Source of the DNA: Limousia pullorum
GTDB lineage: Bacteria; Bacillota; Clostridia; Oscillospirales; Acutalibacteraceae
Direction of reading: 5' to 3'
Assembly (NCBI GenBank): GCA_018714545.1
Contig: DVNG01000031.1
Span: 1 to 57,764, forward strand
DNA length: 57,764 nt
Below, one piece after another: positions 40,993-49,032 of the stretch (position 1 is the first letter of the stretch; each line of letters opens with the position of its first letter). The notes beneath the pieces were generated by a model. It ran no database searches and was not told the DNA's origin. It worked only from the letters and a program-made list of their open reading frames with translations. Made by a program: the position numbers and the translations under genes.

Positions 40993-42264
40993 TTATTTGT
41001 TTTCTTCTTTGAGAACCTCTTTGATTGCGTCTCTTAAAATGCCGAGACCCTCAAGAAGTGTTTCGTCCTCGATAACAAGAGGAGGCATTGTCTTTAAAAC
41101 AGTGTTCTTTCTGCCTGCGCCCTCGATTATGAGCTTATGGGCAAAAGCGTAATCCTGAACCTTATCGGCAAAGCCCTTTACAGGAATTTCGGAGAAATCA
41201 ATTCCCCAGATAAGTCCTATGCCACGCATTTTAATTCTGCTGTCAAGAGGAAGAATTTCTTTTTCAATAAATTCTTTTTCGATTTCGCCTTTTCTTCTTG
41301 TTTCTGCTTCGATGTTATGGCTCAGCATGTATTCAAGACCTGCTTTTGCAGTGATAAAGGCAATCTGATTTCCTCTGAATGTTCCATTGTGTTCACCCGG
41401 TGAGAATACGTCAAGCTCAGGCTTGAACAAAGTCAAAGCAAGAGGGAAGCCGTAGCCGCCGATCGATTTTGAAAGTGTAAAGATGTCAGGCTTAATTCCG
41501 GCACGTTCAAAGGAGAAGAAGGTTCCGCTTCTTGCGCAGCCAACCTGAATATCGTCAACTATAAGGAGAATTTCGTGCTTTGTGCAGAATTCTCTCACTC
41601 TTTTAAGCCATTCAACATCGAATACCTGAATTCCGCCCTCTGCCTGAATTGTTTCAATAACAAAAGCGGCTGGTTTTTCAACGCCTGAATGGTCGTCGGT
41701 GAGAAGTGTTTCCATGTACTTGATTGTGTCAAGCTCAGGGAACATATAAGGTGCAGGAATGTGAACTACATTTGAGTCAAGGGGAACGCCTGCGCCTCTT
41801 CTTGATGCTTTGTCAGTGGTGAGAGCCAAAGCACCCAATGTCATTCCGTGGAATGCGCCCATGAGAGCCCAAACAGTTCTGCGCTTTGTGTACTTTCTTG
41901 CAAGCTTCAAAGCGGCTTCAACAGCGTTTGTGCCTGTAGGACCCGGGAACATGATTTTGTAGTCCAAATCTCTTGGCTTCAAAACATTTTCCTCGAAATA
42001 TTCTATAAAATCTCTTTTAGCTGTGGTATACATATCAAGTGAATGAGTTATACCGTCGTTTGCTATATAGTCGAGAACTTTTTCCTTTATATAATCGTTG
42101 TTGTGGCCGTAGTTTACAGCACCTGCTCCGCAGAAAAAGTCTATATATTTATTTCCGTCCTCATCGAAGAAGAAAGCTCCCTTTGATTTAGTGAAAACAG
42201 TAGGGAAATGTCTGCAGTATGAACGGACTTCGGACTCGTATTTTTCAAATGCTAAAGTATTCAA
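40993..42264 (-). CDS. Diaminobutyrate-2-oxoglutarate aminotransferase, EctB type
   Basis: 423 aa from TTG 42264 (MNTLAFEKYESEVRSYCRHFP), 7 nt after AGAAAGGAAG. The open frame reaches ATG 42312, but that base is about +1 of the promoter and has no SD. EctB proteins start with a similar FEKxESxVRSYxR. PLP class III aminotransferase: FPGPTGTNAVEAALKLARKYT, AFHGMTLGALALT, LLIVDDIQVGCARSGTFFSFE and the PLP lysine in TLSKSIGGYG. It interconverts aspartate semialdehyde and L-2,4-diaminobutyrate. No ectA or ectC is nearby, so diaminobutyrate for another pathway is likelier than ectoine. Confidence 0.88.
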   Translation of the reverse strand: MNTLAFEKYESEVRSYCRHFPTVFTKSKGAFFFDEDGNKYIDFFCGAGAVNYGHNNDYIKEKVLDYIANDGITHSLDMYTTAKRDFIEYFEENVLKPRDLDYKIMFPGPTGTNAVEAALKLARKYTKRRTVWALMGAFHGMTLGALALTTDKASRRGAGVPLDSNVVHIPAPYMFPELDTIKYMETLLTDDHSGVEKPAAFVIETIQAEGGIQVFDVEWLKRVREFCTKHEILLIVDDIQVGCARSGTFFSFERAGIKPDIFTLSKSIGGYGFPLALTLFKPELDVFSPGEHNGTFRGNQIAFITAKAGLEYMLSHNIEAETRRKGEIEKEFIEKEILPLDSRIKMRGIGLIWGIDFSEIPVKGFADKVQDYAFAHKLIIEGAGRKNTVLKTMPPLVIEDETLLEGLGILRDAIKEVLKEENK

Positions 42265-42317
42265 ACCGATACTTCCTTTCTGATAACTATACATATACAA
42301 GTTTTCATTCATTTGCC

Positions 42318-42346
42318 ATTATACAATTACCTGTTAATGAAGTCAA
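42318..42346 (-). promoter_or_regulatory. Promoter of the EctB-like gene
   Basis: Reading leftward: TTGACT (42341-42346), 17-bp spacer, TATAAT (42318-42323). It places the start of transcription at about 42312. Confidence 0.85.
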
Positions 42347-42560
42347 CAAAAACAGGACTATTCCTTAATAAAATATTAAGGCTGGAAAGTTTAAAAAATT
42401 ATGCATAATATCTATCAATTTCAAAGGATTTGTGGTAGAATACATTCATACAGTGCTTAGAGGGTATGACATCATTTGCATACTTAAAAACATAAACAAT
42501 ATTGATAAATAAGCATGTGCGCTGTATAAATATCTTATTTTAGGAGCAGGAGAAAATTAT

Positions 42561-42779
42561 ATGCAGGACGATTTACTCAAGAGAATTAACGAACTTGCAA
42601 AAAAGAAAAGAGAACAGGGACTTACAAAAGAAGAGCAGGATGAGCAAAAGGCTCTCTATGCGGTTTATCTCAAAAACTTTCGTGAGAATTTCGACAAGCA
42701 GCTTGATTCGGTAAGTGTAAAAACTCCCGACGGCAAGGTTATTCCTTTTAAGGAGTTTAACAGAAAAAAAGATTTATAA
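42561..42779 (+). CDS. DUF896 (YnzC-type) small protein
   Basis: 72 aa. Two-helix N-terminal hairpin LLKRINELAKKKREQGLTKEEQDEQKALYAVYLKNFRENF, then VKTPDGKVIPFKEFNRKKDL. This is the complete DUF896/YnzC pattern found across Firmicutes; function is not established. SD GGAGCAGG. The gap before it (42347-42560) has no gene and no clear promoter. Confidence 0.93.
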   Translation: MQDDLLKRINELAKKKREQGLTKEEQDEQKALYAVYLKNFRENFDKQLDSVSVKTPDGKVIPFKEFNRKKDL

Positions 42780-42828
42780 TTGATGGGGCAGAATATTATT
42801 TATAGAAAGATAATTTGAGGTGATTTTT

Positions 42829-44106
42829 TTGAACGAAAACGCAATAATGGGTATTGTTATATTCATTTGTATATTGTTTTCCGCATTTTTTTCGGGTACA
42901 GAAACAGCTTTTTCTACAGTAAATCAGGTAAGACTTAAAAGCTATGCAGACAGCGGCAGTAAAAAGGCAAAGCGTGCCAAGACCGCTCTTTATATCTGCG
43001 ACAACTATGACAAGACTATTACCACTATTCTTATAGGAAACAACATAGTAAACCTGGGCGGTTCTTCACTTGCCACAGTTTTGTGTATGAATATCTGGGG
43101 CGACATGGGTGCGGCTATCGCTACCGGCGCAACCACATTTTTGGTTTTGACATTCGGCGAGATTATACCTAAATGTATAGGAAAAGAGAGCAGTGAAACT
43201 ATTGCCCTTTATACAGCCGGAATACTCAGAGTATTTATGTTTGTTCTTTATCCTATTGCGCTTTTCTTTATAGGACTGAAAAGTATAGTTATAAAGATGC
43301 TGAGAATAAAGAACGACGCACCGTCAGTTACAGAGGACGAGCTTAAATACATAATAAATAGTATCGAGGAAGAGGGCGTGCTGGAACAGCAGGAAAAAGA
43401 GCTTGTGCAGTCAGCCTTGGACTTTGACGAAAAGACAGCCTTTGAAATCCTCACACCGAGAGTTGACATGACCGCAGTTGACATAGACAGCGACTATGAA
43501 ACAATGAAAAAGACAATCCTTGAGGAGCGTTTTTCAAGAATACCGGTATATCAGGGAAATTATGATAATATAATAGGTATAATCCACAGCAGAGATTTCC
43601 TTGAGGAAATGGCTATGAGCGTAAAGCCAAATATCAAAAAGCTTATTCAGCCTGCCCAGTTTGTTTACAAGAACCAGCGTCTTTCCGATATCCTTACCGA
43701 ATTCAGAAAAAACAAGCACCATATGGCAATAGTAATCGACGAGTACGGCGGAACCTTGGGACTTATCACAATGGAGGATTTGCTTGAGGAAATTGTGGGA
43801 GAAATCTGGGACGAGGACGAGGAGGAAGAAAAGCTCTTCACAAAAATCGAGGACGGAACCTACAAGGTAAGCGGCGACATGCCGTTGGAAGAGGTGTTCG
43901 GACTGTTCGGTGTAAGCACAAGAAATCTTGATACGGACAGTATAACAATAGGCGGATTTTTCCTTGATAAAAAGGGTGAAATTCCAAAGGCGGGAGATTC
44001 TTTGGAGATTGACGACCTGAAGATTACCGTTATGGAAATAGAGGACCAGAGAATTATTACTCTTCTTGTTGGCTATTCCGATAAGGAAGAAACCGCTGAA
44101 GAATAA
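42829..44106 (+). CDS. CNNM/HlyC-CorC family membrane protein
   Basis: 425 aa from TTG 42829, 6 nt after GAGGTG. DUF21 transmembrane domain (about 1-185, four helices; FFSGTETAFSTVNQVRLKSYADSGSKKAKRA and NIVNLGGSSLATVL), two CBS domains (about 200-330; ILTPRVDMTAVD, RIPVYQGNYDNIIGIIHSRD, HMAIVIDEYGGTLGLITMEDLLEEIVGEIWDE) and a C-terminal CorC_HlyC domain (about 345-420). Likely magnesium export or metal homeostasis; 'hemolysin' labels for this family are historical. Confidence 0.92.
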   Translation: MNENAIMGIVIFICILFSAFFSGTETAFSTVNQVRLKSYADSGSKKAKRAKTALYICDNYDKTITTILIGNNIVNLGGSSLATVLCMNIWGDMGAAIATGATTFLVLTFGEIIPKCIGKESSETIALYTAGILRVFMFVLYPIALFFIGLKSIVIKMLRIKNDAPSVTEDELKYIINSIEEEGVLEQQEKELVQSALDFDEKTAFEILTPRVDMTAVDIDSDYETMKKTILEERFSRIPVYQGNYDNIIGIIHSRDFLEEMAMSVKPNIKKLIQPAQFVYKNQRLSDILTEFRKNKHHMAIVIDEYGGTLGLITMEDLLEEIVGEIWDEDEEEEKLFTKIEDGTYKVSGDMPLEEVFGLFGVSTRNLDTDSITIGGFFLDKKGEIPKAGDSLEIDDLKITVMEIEDQRIITLLVGYSDKEETAEE

Positions 44107-44128
44107 AATAAAAGCTAAAAATTTTCAT

Positions 44129-44163
44129 AAAGGACGTGCATTTTTGTGCGTCCTTTTTATTTT
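44129..44163 (+). terminator. Terminator after the CNNM gene
   Basis: AAAGGACG pairs with CGTCCTTT, followed by T-rich sequence to 44163. Confidence 0.8.
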
Positions 44164-44217
44164 TTAAGGGTAAAAATTTCCAATGTGAAAATGCTTAAAA
44201 TAAAGACTAAAAAACAG

Positions 44218-44246
44218 TTGAACAAGTGTTGCAATAATGTTATAAT
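44218..44246 (+). promoter_or_regulatory. Promoter of the tepA-uppP-ftsK run
   Basis: TTGAAC (44218-44223), 17-bp spacer, TATAAT (44241-44246). Confidence 0.78.
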
Positions 44247-44309
44247 CAAATTTAAAGCTATGCATTTTGAGGCTTTTTTCGGGAATAATTTTCTCGGAGG
44301 TGTTTTCAA

Positions 44310-45104
44310 ATGGCAAAAGCTGAAAAGAAAAATACAAAGAGCAAAAAGCTCCGACAGGCGGTTTCCGAAGAGGAAAATCCGGTGGAACAGGCTCAGGAGG
44401 AAGAGGAAAACAGTCCCCATCCGGCTCCAATGGAGGACTGCGGCATGATAGCTGCCAGTCACAAGGGGAAAAATATAAGGTGTCTTACGATTATCGGGGA
44501 GATAGAAGGTCATTTTATATTGCCTGCTCAGAACAAAACCACAAAATACGAACACGTTATTCCTCAGCTTGTAGCGGTGGAGGAGGATCAGAATGTTGAC
44601 GGACTTTTGATACTTATAAACACCGTTGGGGGAGATGTGGAGGCGGGTCTTGCCATTGCAGAGGTTATCTCCGGAATGAAAAAACCCACGGTTTCAATTG
44701 TTTTGGGAGGCGGACACTCAATCGGAATCCCTTTGGCTGTGGCGGCTAAAAAGAGCTTTATCGCAAGAAGTGCTTCCATGACAGTGCATCCCGTAAGGAC
44801 AAACGGGATAACCCTGGGAGTGTCCCAGTCCTTTGAGTATTTCAAGAGAATGCAGGACAGGATAAATAACTTTGTCTGCCGAAATTCCAATATTTCAAAG
44901 GAAAGATACAGCGAGCTTGTGCTGAATACAGGGGAGCTTGTGTTGGATGTGGGAACAATTCTTGAGGGCGAGGACGCTGTGGAAGAAGGTCTTATAGACA
45001 GCGTGGGAAGCGTCAGCGATGCTATGGAGTGCCTTTATTCCATGATAGGAAAAGGAAGCTCAAGGACAAAAAGAAAATCAAAGCAGGAAAAAGAAAACAA
45101 TTAA
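44310..45104 (+). CDS. tepA: ClpP-like serine protease TepA
   Basis: 264 aa. A charged N-terminus of about 50 residues and a Lys-rich C-terminus flank a ClpP fold: IGEIEGHFILPAQNKTTKYEHVIPQL, LLILINTVGGDVEAGLAIAE (substrate-binding strand), nucleophile Ser in GGGHSIGIPLAVAA and catalytic His in MTVHPVR. TepA was described in B. subtilis as helping protein translocation and degrading small spore proteins. It lies next to ftsK as in many Firmicutes. SD GGAGG. Confidence 0.92.
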   Translation: MAKAEKKNTKSKKLRQAVSEEENPVEQAQEEEENSPHPAPMEDCGMIAASHKGKNIRCLTIIGEIEGHFILPAQNKTTKYEHVIPQLVAVEEDQNVDGLLILINTVGGDVEAGLAIAEVISGMKKPTVSIVLGGGHSIGIPLAVAAKKSFIARSASMTVHPVRTNGITLGVSQSFEYFKRMQDRINNFVCRNSNISKERYSELVLNTGELVLDVGTILEGEDAVEEGLIDSVGSVSDAMECLYSMIGKGSSRTKRKSKQEKENN

Positions 45105-45113
45105 GGTCAGAAA

Positions 45114-45144
45114 TGCCGCATAAGGGAAAGTCCTTTGTGCGGCA
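45114..45144 (+). other. Hairpin between tepA and uppP
   Basis: TGCCGCA (45114-45120) pairs with TGCGGCA (45138-45144), with AAGG/CCTT inside. There is no T run, so it may be an mRNA processing or stability element rather than a terminator. Confidence 0.5.
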
Positions 45145-45163
45145 GTCACAACGGAGGTACATA

Positions 45164-46117
45164 ATGTCAATTTTTGAAGCGATTATCAACGGTATCGTGC
45201 AGGGATTAACAGAATTTCTGCCAGTATCCAGCAGCGGTCATCTCTCCATAACTCAGCATATTTTGGGAGTTACCGACAATAATCTTTTCTTTAATGTAAT
45301 GCTGCATATCGGCACTTTGTTTGCGGTATGCGTATTTTACCACAAGCTTATCTGGAGACTTATCAAGGAGTTTTTCGCACTTGTAAAGGATGTATTCACA
45401 GGAAAGTTTAAGTGGTCACAGATGAACGAAGAGCGCAACATGATTATGATGCTCATAATCGGTCTTTTGCCTCTGTTCTTGCTGTTTGTTCCGATTCCTT
45501 TTGCCGGAGTCAACGGAAAAGACCTTGCAGACATCTGGACAGGTCAAAAGTATTTTATAATTGTAGGTTTTGCACTTCTTGCAACCTCAGTTCTTCTCAC
45601 TTTGGGAGATATTAAAAACAAGAAAACAACTCTCAGATACAAGAAAGCCGGAAAGCTTCGTGCAGACGGCGCAGGCAGACGCAGACTTAAAGTGGGTGAC
45701 GCAATAGTTGTTGGTCTTACTCAGTGCTGTGCAGCTGTATTCCCCGGACTTTCACGTTCAGGTTCAACACTTGCCGCAGGTGAGATGAGAGGACTTAACA
45801 AGCAGAAAATGCTTGATTACACCTTTGTTCTTGCAATTCCTTCAATCCTTGCAGCTGCTGTATTGGAGCTTAAAGACGCTTTGGGTGCAGATGGCGGACT
45901 TACAGGTGATATGAGTGTAGGTGCCATTATTGCCGGAATGCTCGCCGCAGCTATTGTGGGATACCTCTCAATAGTTCTCTTTAAGTGGCTTCTCAAAACC
46001 GACAAGATGATTGTGTTTATTGCATACACAGCTATTATAGGTATTGCGGTAATTATAATAAGTATTATTGAAATGTCCACCGGTGTAAACGTATTTACCG
46101 GTATGCCAATCGTTTAA
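45164..46117 (+). CDS. uppP: Undecaprenyl-diphosphatase
   Basis: 317 aa from ATG 45164 (SD CGGAGG); the open frame before it is non-coding. It recycles the undecaprenyl carrier for peptidoglycan and gives bacitracin tolerance. Both catalytic regions are present: GIVQGLTEFLPVSSSGHLSI (about 9-28) and FPGLSRSGSTLAAGEMRGL (about 190-208). It is longer than the common 270-280 aa form because of a basic insert near DIKNKKTTLRYKKAGKLRADGAGRRRLK (about 150-178), as in several clostridial homologues. Confidence 0.95.
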   Translation: MSIFEAIINGIVQGLTEFLPVSSSGHLSITQHILGVTDNNLFFNVMLHIGTLFAVCVFYHKLIWRLIKEFFALVKDVFTGKFKWSQMNEERNMIMMLIIGLLPLFLLFVPIPFAGVNGKDLADIWTGQKYFIIVGFALLATSVLLTLGDIKNKKTTLRYKKAGKLRADGAGRRRLKVGDAIVVGLTQCCAAVFPGLSRSGSTLAAGEMRGLNKQKMLDYTFVLAIPSILAAAVLELKDALGADGGLTGDMSVGAIIAGMLAAAIVGYLSIVLFKWLLKTDKMIVFIAYTAIIGIAVIIISIIEMSTGVNVFTGMPIV

Positions 46118-46176
46118 AGCCTGGTGTTTAATTTAAATAATTAAAAGACAGGAATAAAAAATCGGAGGTGAGGGGA

Positions 46177-48939
46177 TTGGCAGCGACTAAAAAAACAAGC
46201 GGAAAATCAAAAAGCTCCGCATCTTCCAGAAATTCTTCAAAAGGCAGAACGGCTTCAAAGACCCAAACTTCTAAAAGAAAAAATACAAAAAATCAGTCCC
46301 AAAGAGAGGGCATGAGCCCCAGAGTAAAGGCTATTTTATATGCTGCCGCCTGTGTTGTATCAGCTATGCTTTTGCTGATACAGGGCGGTCTTGTATGGGG
46401 ATTTTTCAGGAGTGTTCTTTTCGGTATATTCGGAGTGGCGTCCATAGGACTTCCGGCGTTTCTCGGATACATGGCATACATAACCACAAAGGAAAGAACG
46501 CTTTTTAAAGGAAGCATGAAAATGTGGCTTGCTGCCGGTATTGTATTTGTGCTGGACTGCTTTTTCTATCTGTTCAGTTCGGAACAGTTTTTGGAAACGG
46601 GATTTTTCACAGCTATGAAAAACCTTTACATGCAGTCAGCTTCCTCAGCTACAATATTTACATGCAGAGGCGGTATTCTCAGCGGACTTTTGGGATATCC
46701 TATGCTTCAAAACATGGGTTATGTTCCCACAATTCTCATATATGTGCTTGCTTTGGTTGTCTTGATTATGCTAATCACCGAGAGCTCAATTTCTGATGTG
46801 GGAAGAGCTGTAAAGAAAGCCGGCAAAAAGTCAAATGCTGTTGTGGGCAAAACCTTTGATATGGCAAAGGAAGCCAAGGAAAAGCACCGTCAGAAAAAGG
46901 CTATTGAAAGACAGCAGGAAGAAGATTTGTATTACAGCGATTATCCGCCGGATATTCAGTATGAGGATGAATACGGATATAACGACGAATATTATGAGGA
47001 AACTCAGCCTCAGTATACAAATAATCCGTATATGCCTGTTGACCAAAGAGTTGGAAGCATAGATATTCCCGTGGACGGAATATCATCACAGGGAAAAGCT
47101 CCTCAGAAAACACAGAGGGACAACAGCGGAAATCTGGGTTCTCAGCTGGTTGACGCAGTGAGAAAGGGAAACAAAAGGACAAATGTTTCCGATATAGCCA
47201 AAGAAATCACCAGAAAAAAACAGAAGGATGAAACCTTTAACACAGACAGCTCCCAGCCTTTGGCGGACGGTATAGAAAACCCTTTTGCAGGTGTCAGCAA
47301 GACCGCCGTTCTCAATAGTCAGGAGGAAAGTGAAGCTCATCAGACTGTAGAGTATAAGCTTCCGCCTGTTCAGCTTTTGAAACCTCCATCATCATCAAAC
47401 GATTTGGGTGCAATGGAGGAGCTTCAGGGCAACGCTAAAAAGCTTATCTCCACCTTGGAAAGCTTCGGTGTAAAGGCTGAAATTGTTAATATATGCCGTG
47501 GACCCTCAGTAACCAGATACGAGCTGTCACCGGCTCCCGGCGTTAAAATAAGTAAAATAACAAACCTTGCCGACGACATAGCTCTAAACCTTGCCGCAGA
47601 CGGAGTAAGAATTGAAGCTCCTGTTCCCGGCAAAGCCGCTGTGGGTATTGAGGTTCCAAACAAGGTTGTAAACATGGTTTCAATACGTGAGCTTATCGAC
47701 TCCGACCAGTTCAGAAAGGGCAAAAGCAAGCTCACCTGTGTGCTGGGAAGAGATATCACAGGCGATATTGTAACCCTTGATTTGGCAAAAATGCCCCACC
47801 TGCTTATCGCAGGTACAACCGGTTCCGGTAAGTCTGTATGCGTAAATGCACTGCTTTTGAGTATACTTTATAAAGCTACTCCCGAACAGGTAAAGCTTAT
47901 ACTTATCGACCCGAAGATGGTTGAATTTTCAAAGTATAAAGGAGTTCCACACCTGCTTATTCCGGTTGTGGCGGACGCCAAAAAAGCAGCCGGCGCACTT
48001 AACTGGGCGGTTTCAGAAATGCTCCAGAGATATAAGGTATTTTCAGAGTTTGAGTGCAAGGACATATATTCCTTTAATAAGCTTGTAGAAGCAAACATCA
48101 AGTTTATGGAGGAAAACAGCACTGACGAGGAAGAACGTCCAATGGAAGTAAACGGTCTGCCCGTTCCAAAGGAAAAATTCCCTCAGATAGTTATCGCCAT
48201 TGACGAGTTCGCCGACCTTATGATGGCTGCTCCCGGCGAGGTTGAAGAGTCTGTATGCCGTCTTGCACAGATGGCAAGAGCCGCAGGTATGCACTTGGTA
48301 ATCGCCACACAAAGACCGACAGTAAACGTTATCACAGGTGTTATCAAGTCCAACATACCATCAAGAATTGCCTTGAAGGTTGGTTCAAATACCGACTCAA
48401 GAACAATTCTGGATATGGGCGGCGCAGAAAAGCTTATAGGTAAGGGCGACCTGCTCTATATGCCTGTAGGTGCGGCAAAGCCAATACGTGTGCAGTGCTG
48501 TTTTGCTTCCGACGACGAAATCGACAGGGTAACAGCCTACACCAAGAAGATGCATAAAGCGGCGTATAACACAGAAATCGAAGAGAAAATAAGAAGAATT
48601 GCCGCCGAAGAGATAAACTCCAAGGGTAAATCCTCTGAGACGGTTGATTCGGAAAGTGACGACGACCACGATTCAATGATAGAGGAAGCGATTAAATGTG
48701 TTCTTGAGGCCGGTCAGGCTTCAACCTCTATGCTTCAGAGAAGACTGAAAGTGGGATATGCCAGAGCCGGACGAATGATAGACGAAATGGAACAGATGGG
48801 AGTTGTAGGCCCTTATCAGGGTTCAAAGCCCAGAGAGGTTCTAATGACATATAATCAGTGGCTGGAACGAAGCAATTTGAGATTTGACAGAGCTCCCGAA
48901 AGCGGAGCCGTAAACAACGAGGAAGAGGAAACGCCGTAA
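46177..48939 (+). CDS. ftsK: DNA translocase FtsK/SpoIIIE
   Basis: 920 aa from TTG 46177, 8 nt after GGAGG (GTG 46168 lies in the SD). A basic N-terminal tail (about 1-45), four or five membrane helices (about 48-205), a long charged linker, then the FtsK motor: alpha domain about 400-500, Walker A AGTTGSGKSVCVNALL (about 545), Walker B FPQIVIAIDEFADLMM, and GSNTDSRTILDMGGAEKLIG. The C-terminal gamma winged helix (about 830-895, QASTSMLQRRLKVGYARAGRMIDEME) reads polar DNA motifs. It pumps chromosomes through the division or sporulation septum. Confidence 0.96.
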   Translation: MAATKKTSGKSKSSASSRNSSKGRTASKTQTSKRKNTKNQSQREGMSPRVKAILYAAACVVSAMLLLIQGGLVWGFFRSVLFGIFGVASIGLPAFLGYMAYITTKERTLFKGSMKMWLAAGIVFVLDCFFYLFSSEQFLETGFFTAMKNLYMQSASSATIFTCRGGILSGLLGYPMLQNMGYVPTILIYVLALVVLIMLITESSISDVGRAVKKAGKKSNAVVGKTFDMAKEAKEKHRQKKAIERQQEEDLYYSDYPPDIQYEDEYGYNDEYYEETQPQYTNNPYMPVDQRVGSIDIPVDGISSQGKAPQKTQRDNSGNLGSQLVDAVRKGNKRTNVSDIAKEITRKKQKDETFNTDSSQPLADGIENPFAGVSKTAVLNSQEESEAHQTVEYKLPPVQLLKPPSSSNDLGAMEELQGNAKKLISTLESFGVKAEIVNICRGPSVTRYELSPAPGVKISKITNLADDIALNLAADGVRIEAPVPGKAAVGIEVPNKVVNMVSIRELIDSDQFRKGKSKLTCVLGRDITGDIVTLDLAKMPHLLIAGTTGSGKSVCVNALLLSILYKATPEQVKLILIDPKMVEFSKYKGVPHLLIPVVADAKKAAGALNWAVSEMLQRYKVFSEFECKDIYSFNKLVEANIKFMEENSTDEEERPMEVNGLPVPKEKFPQIVIAIDEFADLMMAAPGEVEESVCRLAQMARAAGMHLVIATQRPTVNVITGVIKSNIPSRIALKVGSNTDSRTILDMGGAEKLIGKGDLLYMPVGAAKPIRVQCCFASDDEIDRVTAYTKKMHKAAYNTEIEEKIRRIAAEEINSKGKSSETVDSESDDDHDSMIEEAIKCVLEAGQASTSMLQRRLKVGYARAGRMIDEMEQMGVVGPYQGSKPREVLMTYNQWLERSNLRFDRAPESGAVNNEEEETP

Positions 48940-48997
48940 GGCTTTTCTCTTCCTTTTATATGTAAGGCTTTAGTTTTCTTAAAAGATATGATATAAT
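48940..48997 (+). promoter_or_regulatory. Possible ygiQ promoter region
   Basis: A perfect TATAAT lies at 48992-48997, with a weak -35 (TTTAGT, 17 nt upstream). Confidence 0.5.
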
Positions 48998-49032
48998 GGA
49001 AAAAACGAAACAGACTGCTGCGGAGGTTTAGA

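Noticed and set aside
40993..42264. Ectoine biosynthesis locus
   Set aside because: Only the EctB-like aminotransferase is present; no ectA or ectC is nearby and the window shows no halophile traits.
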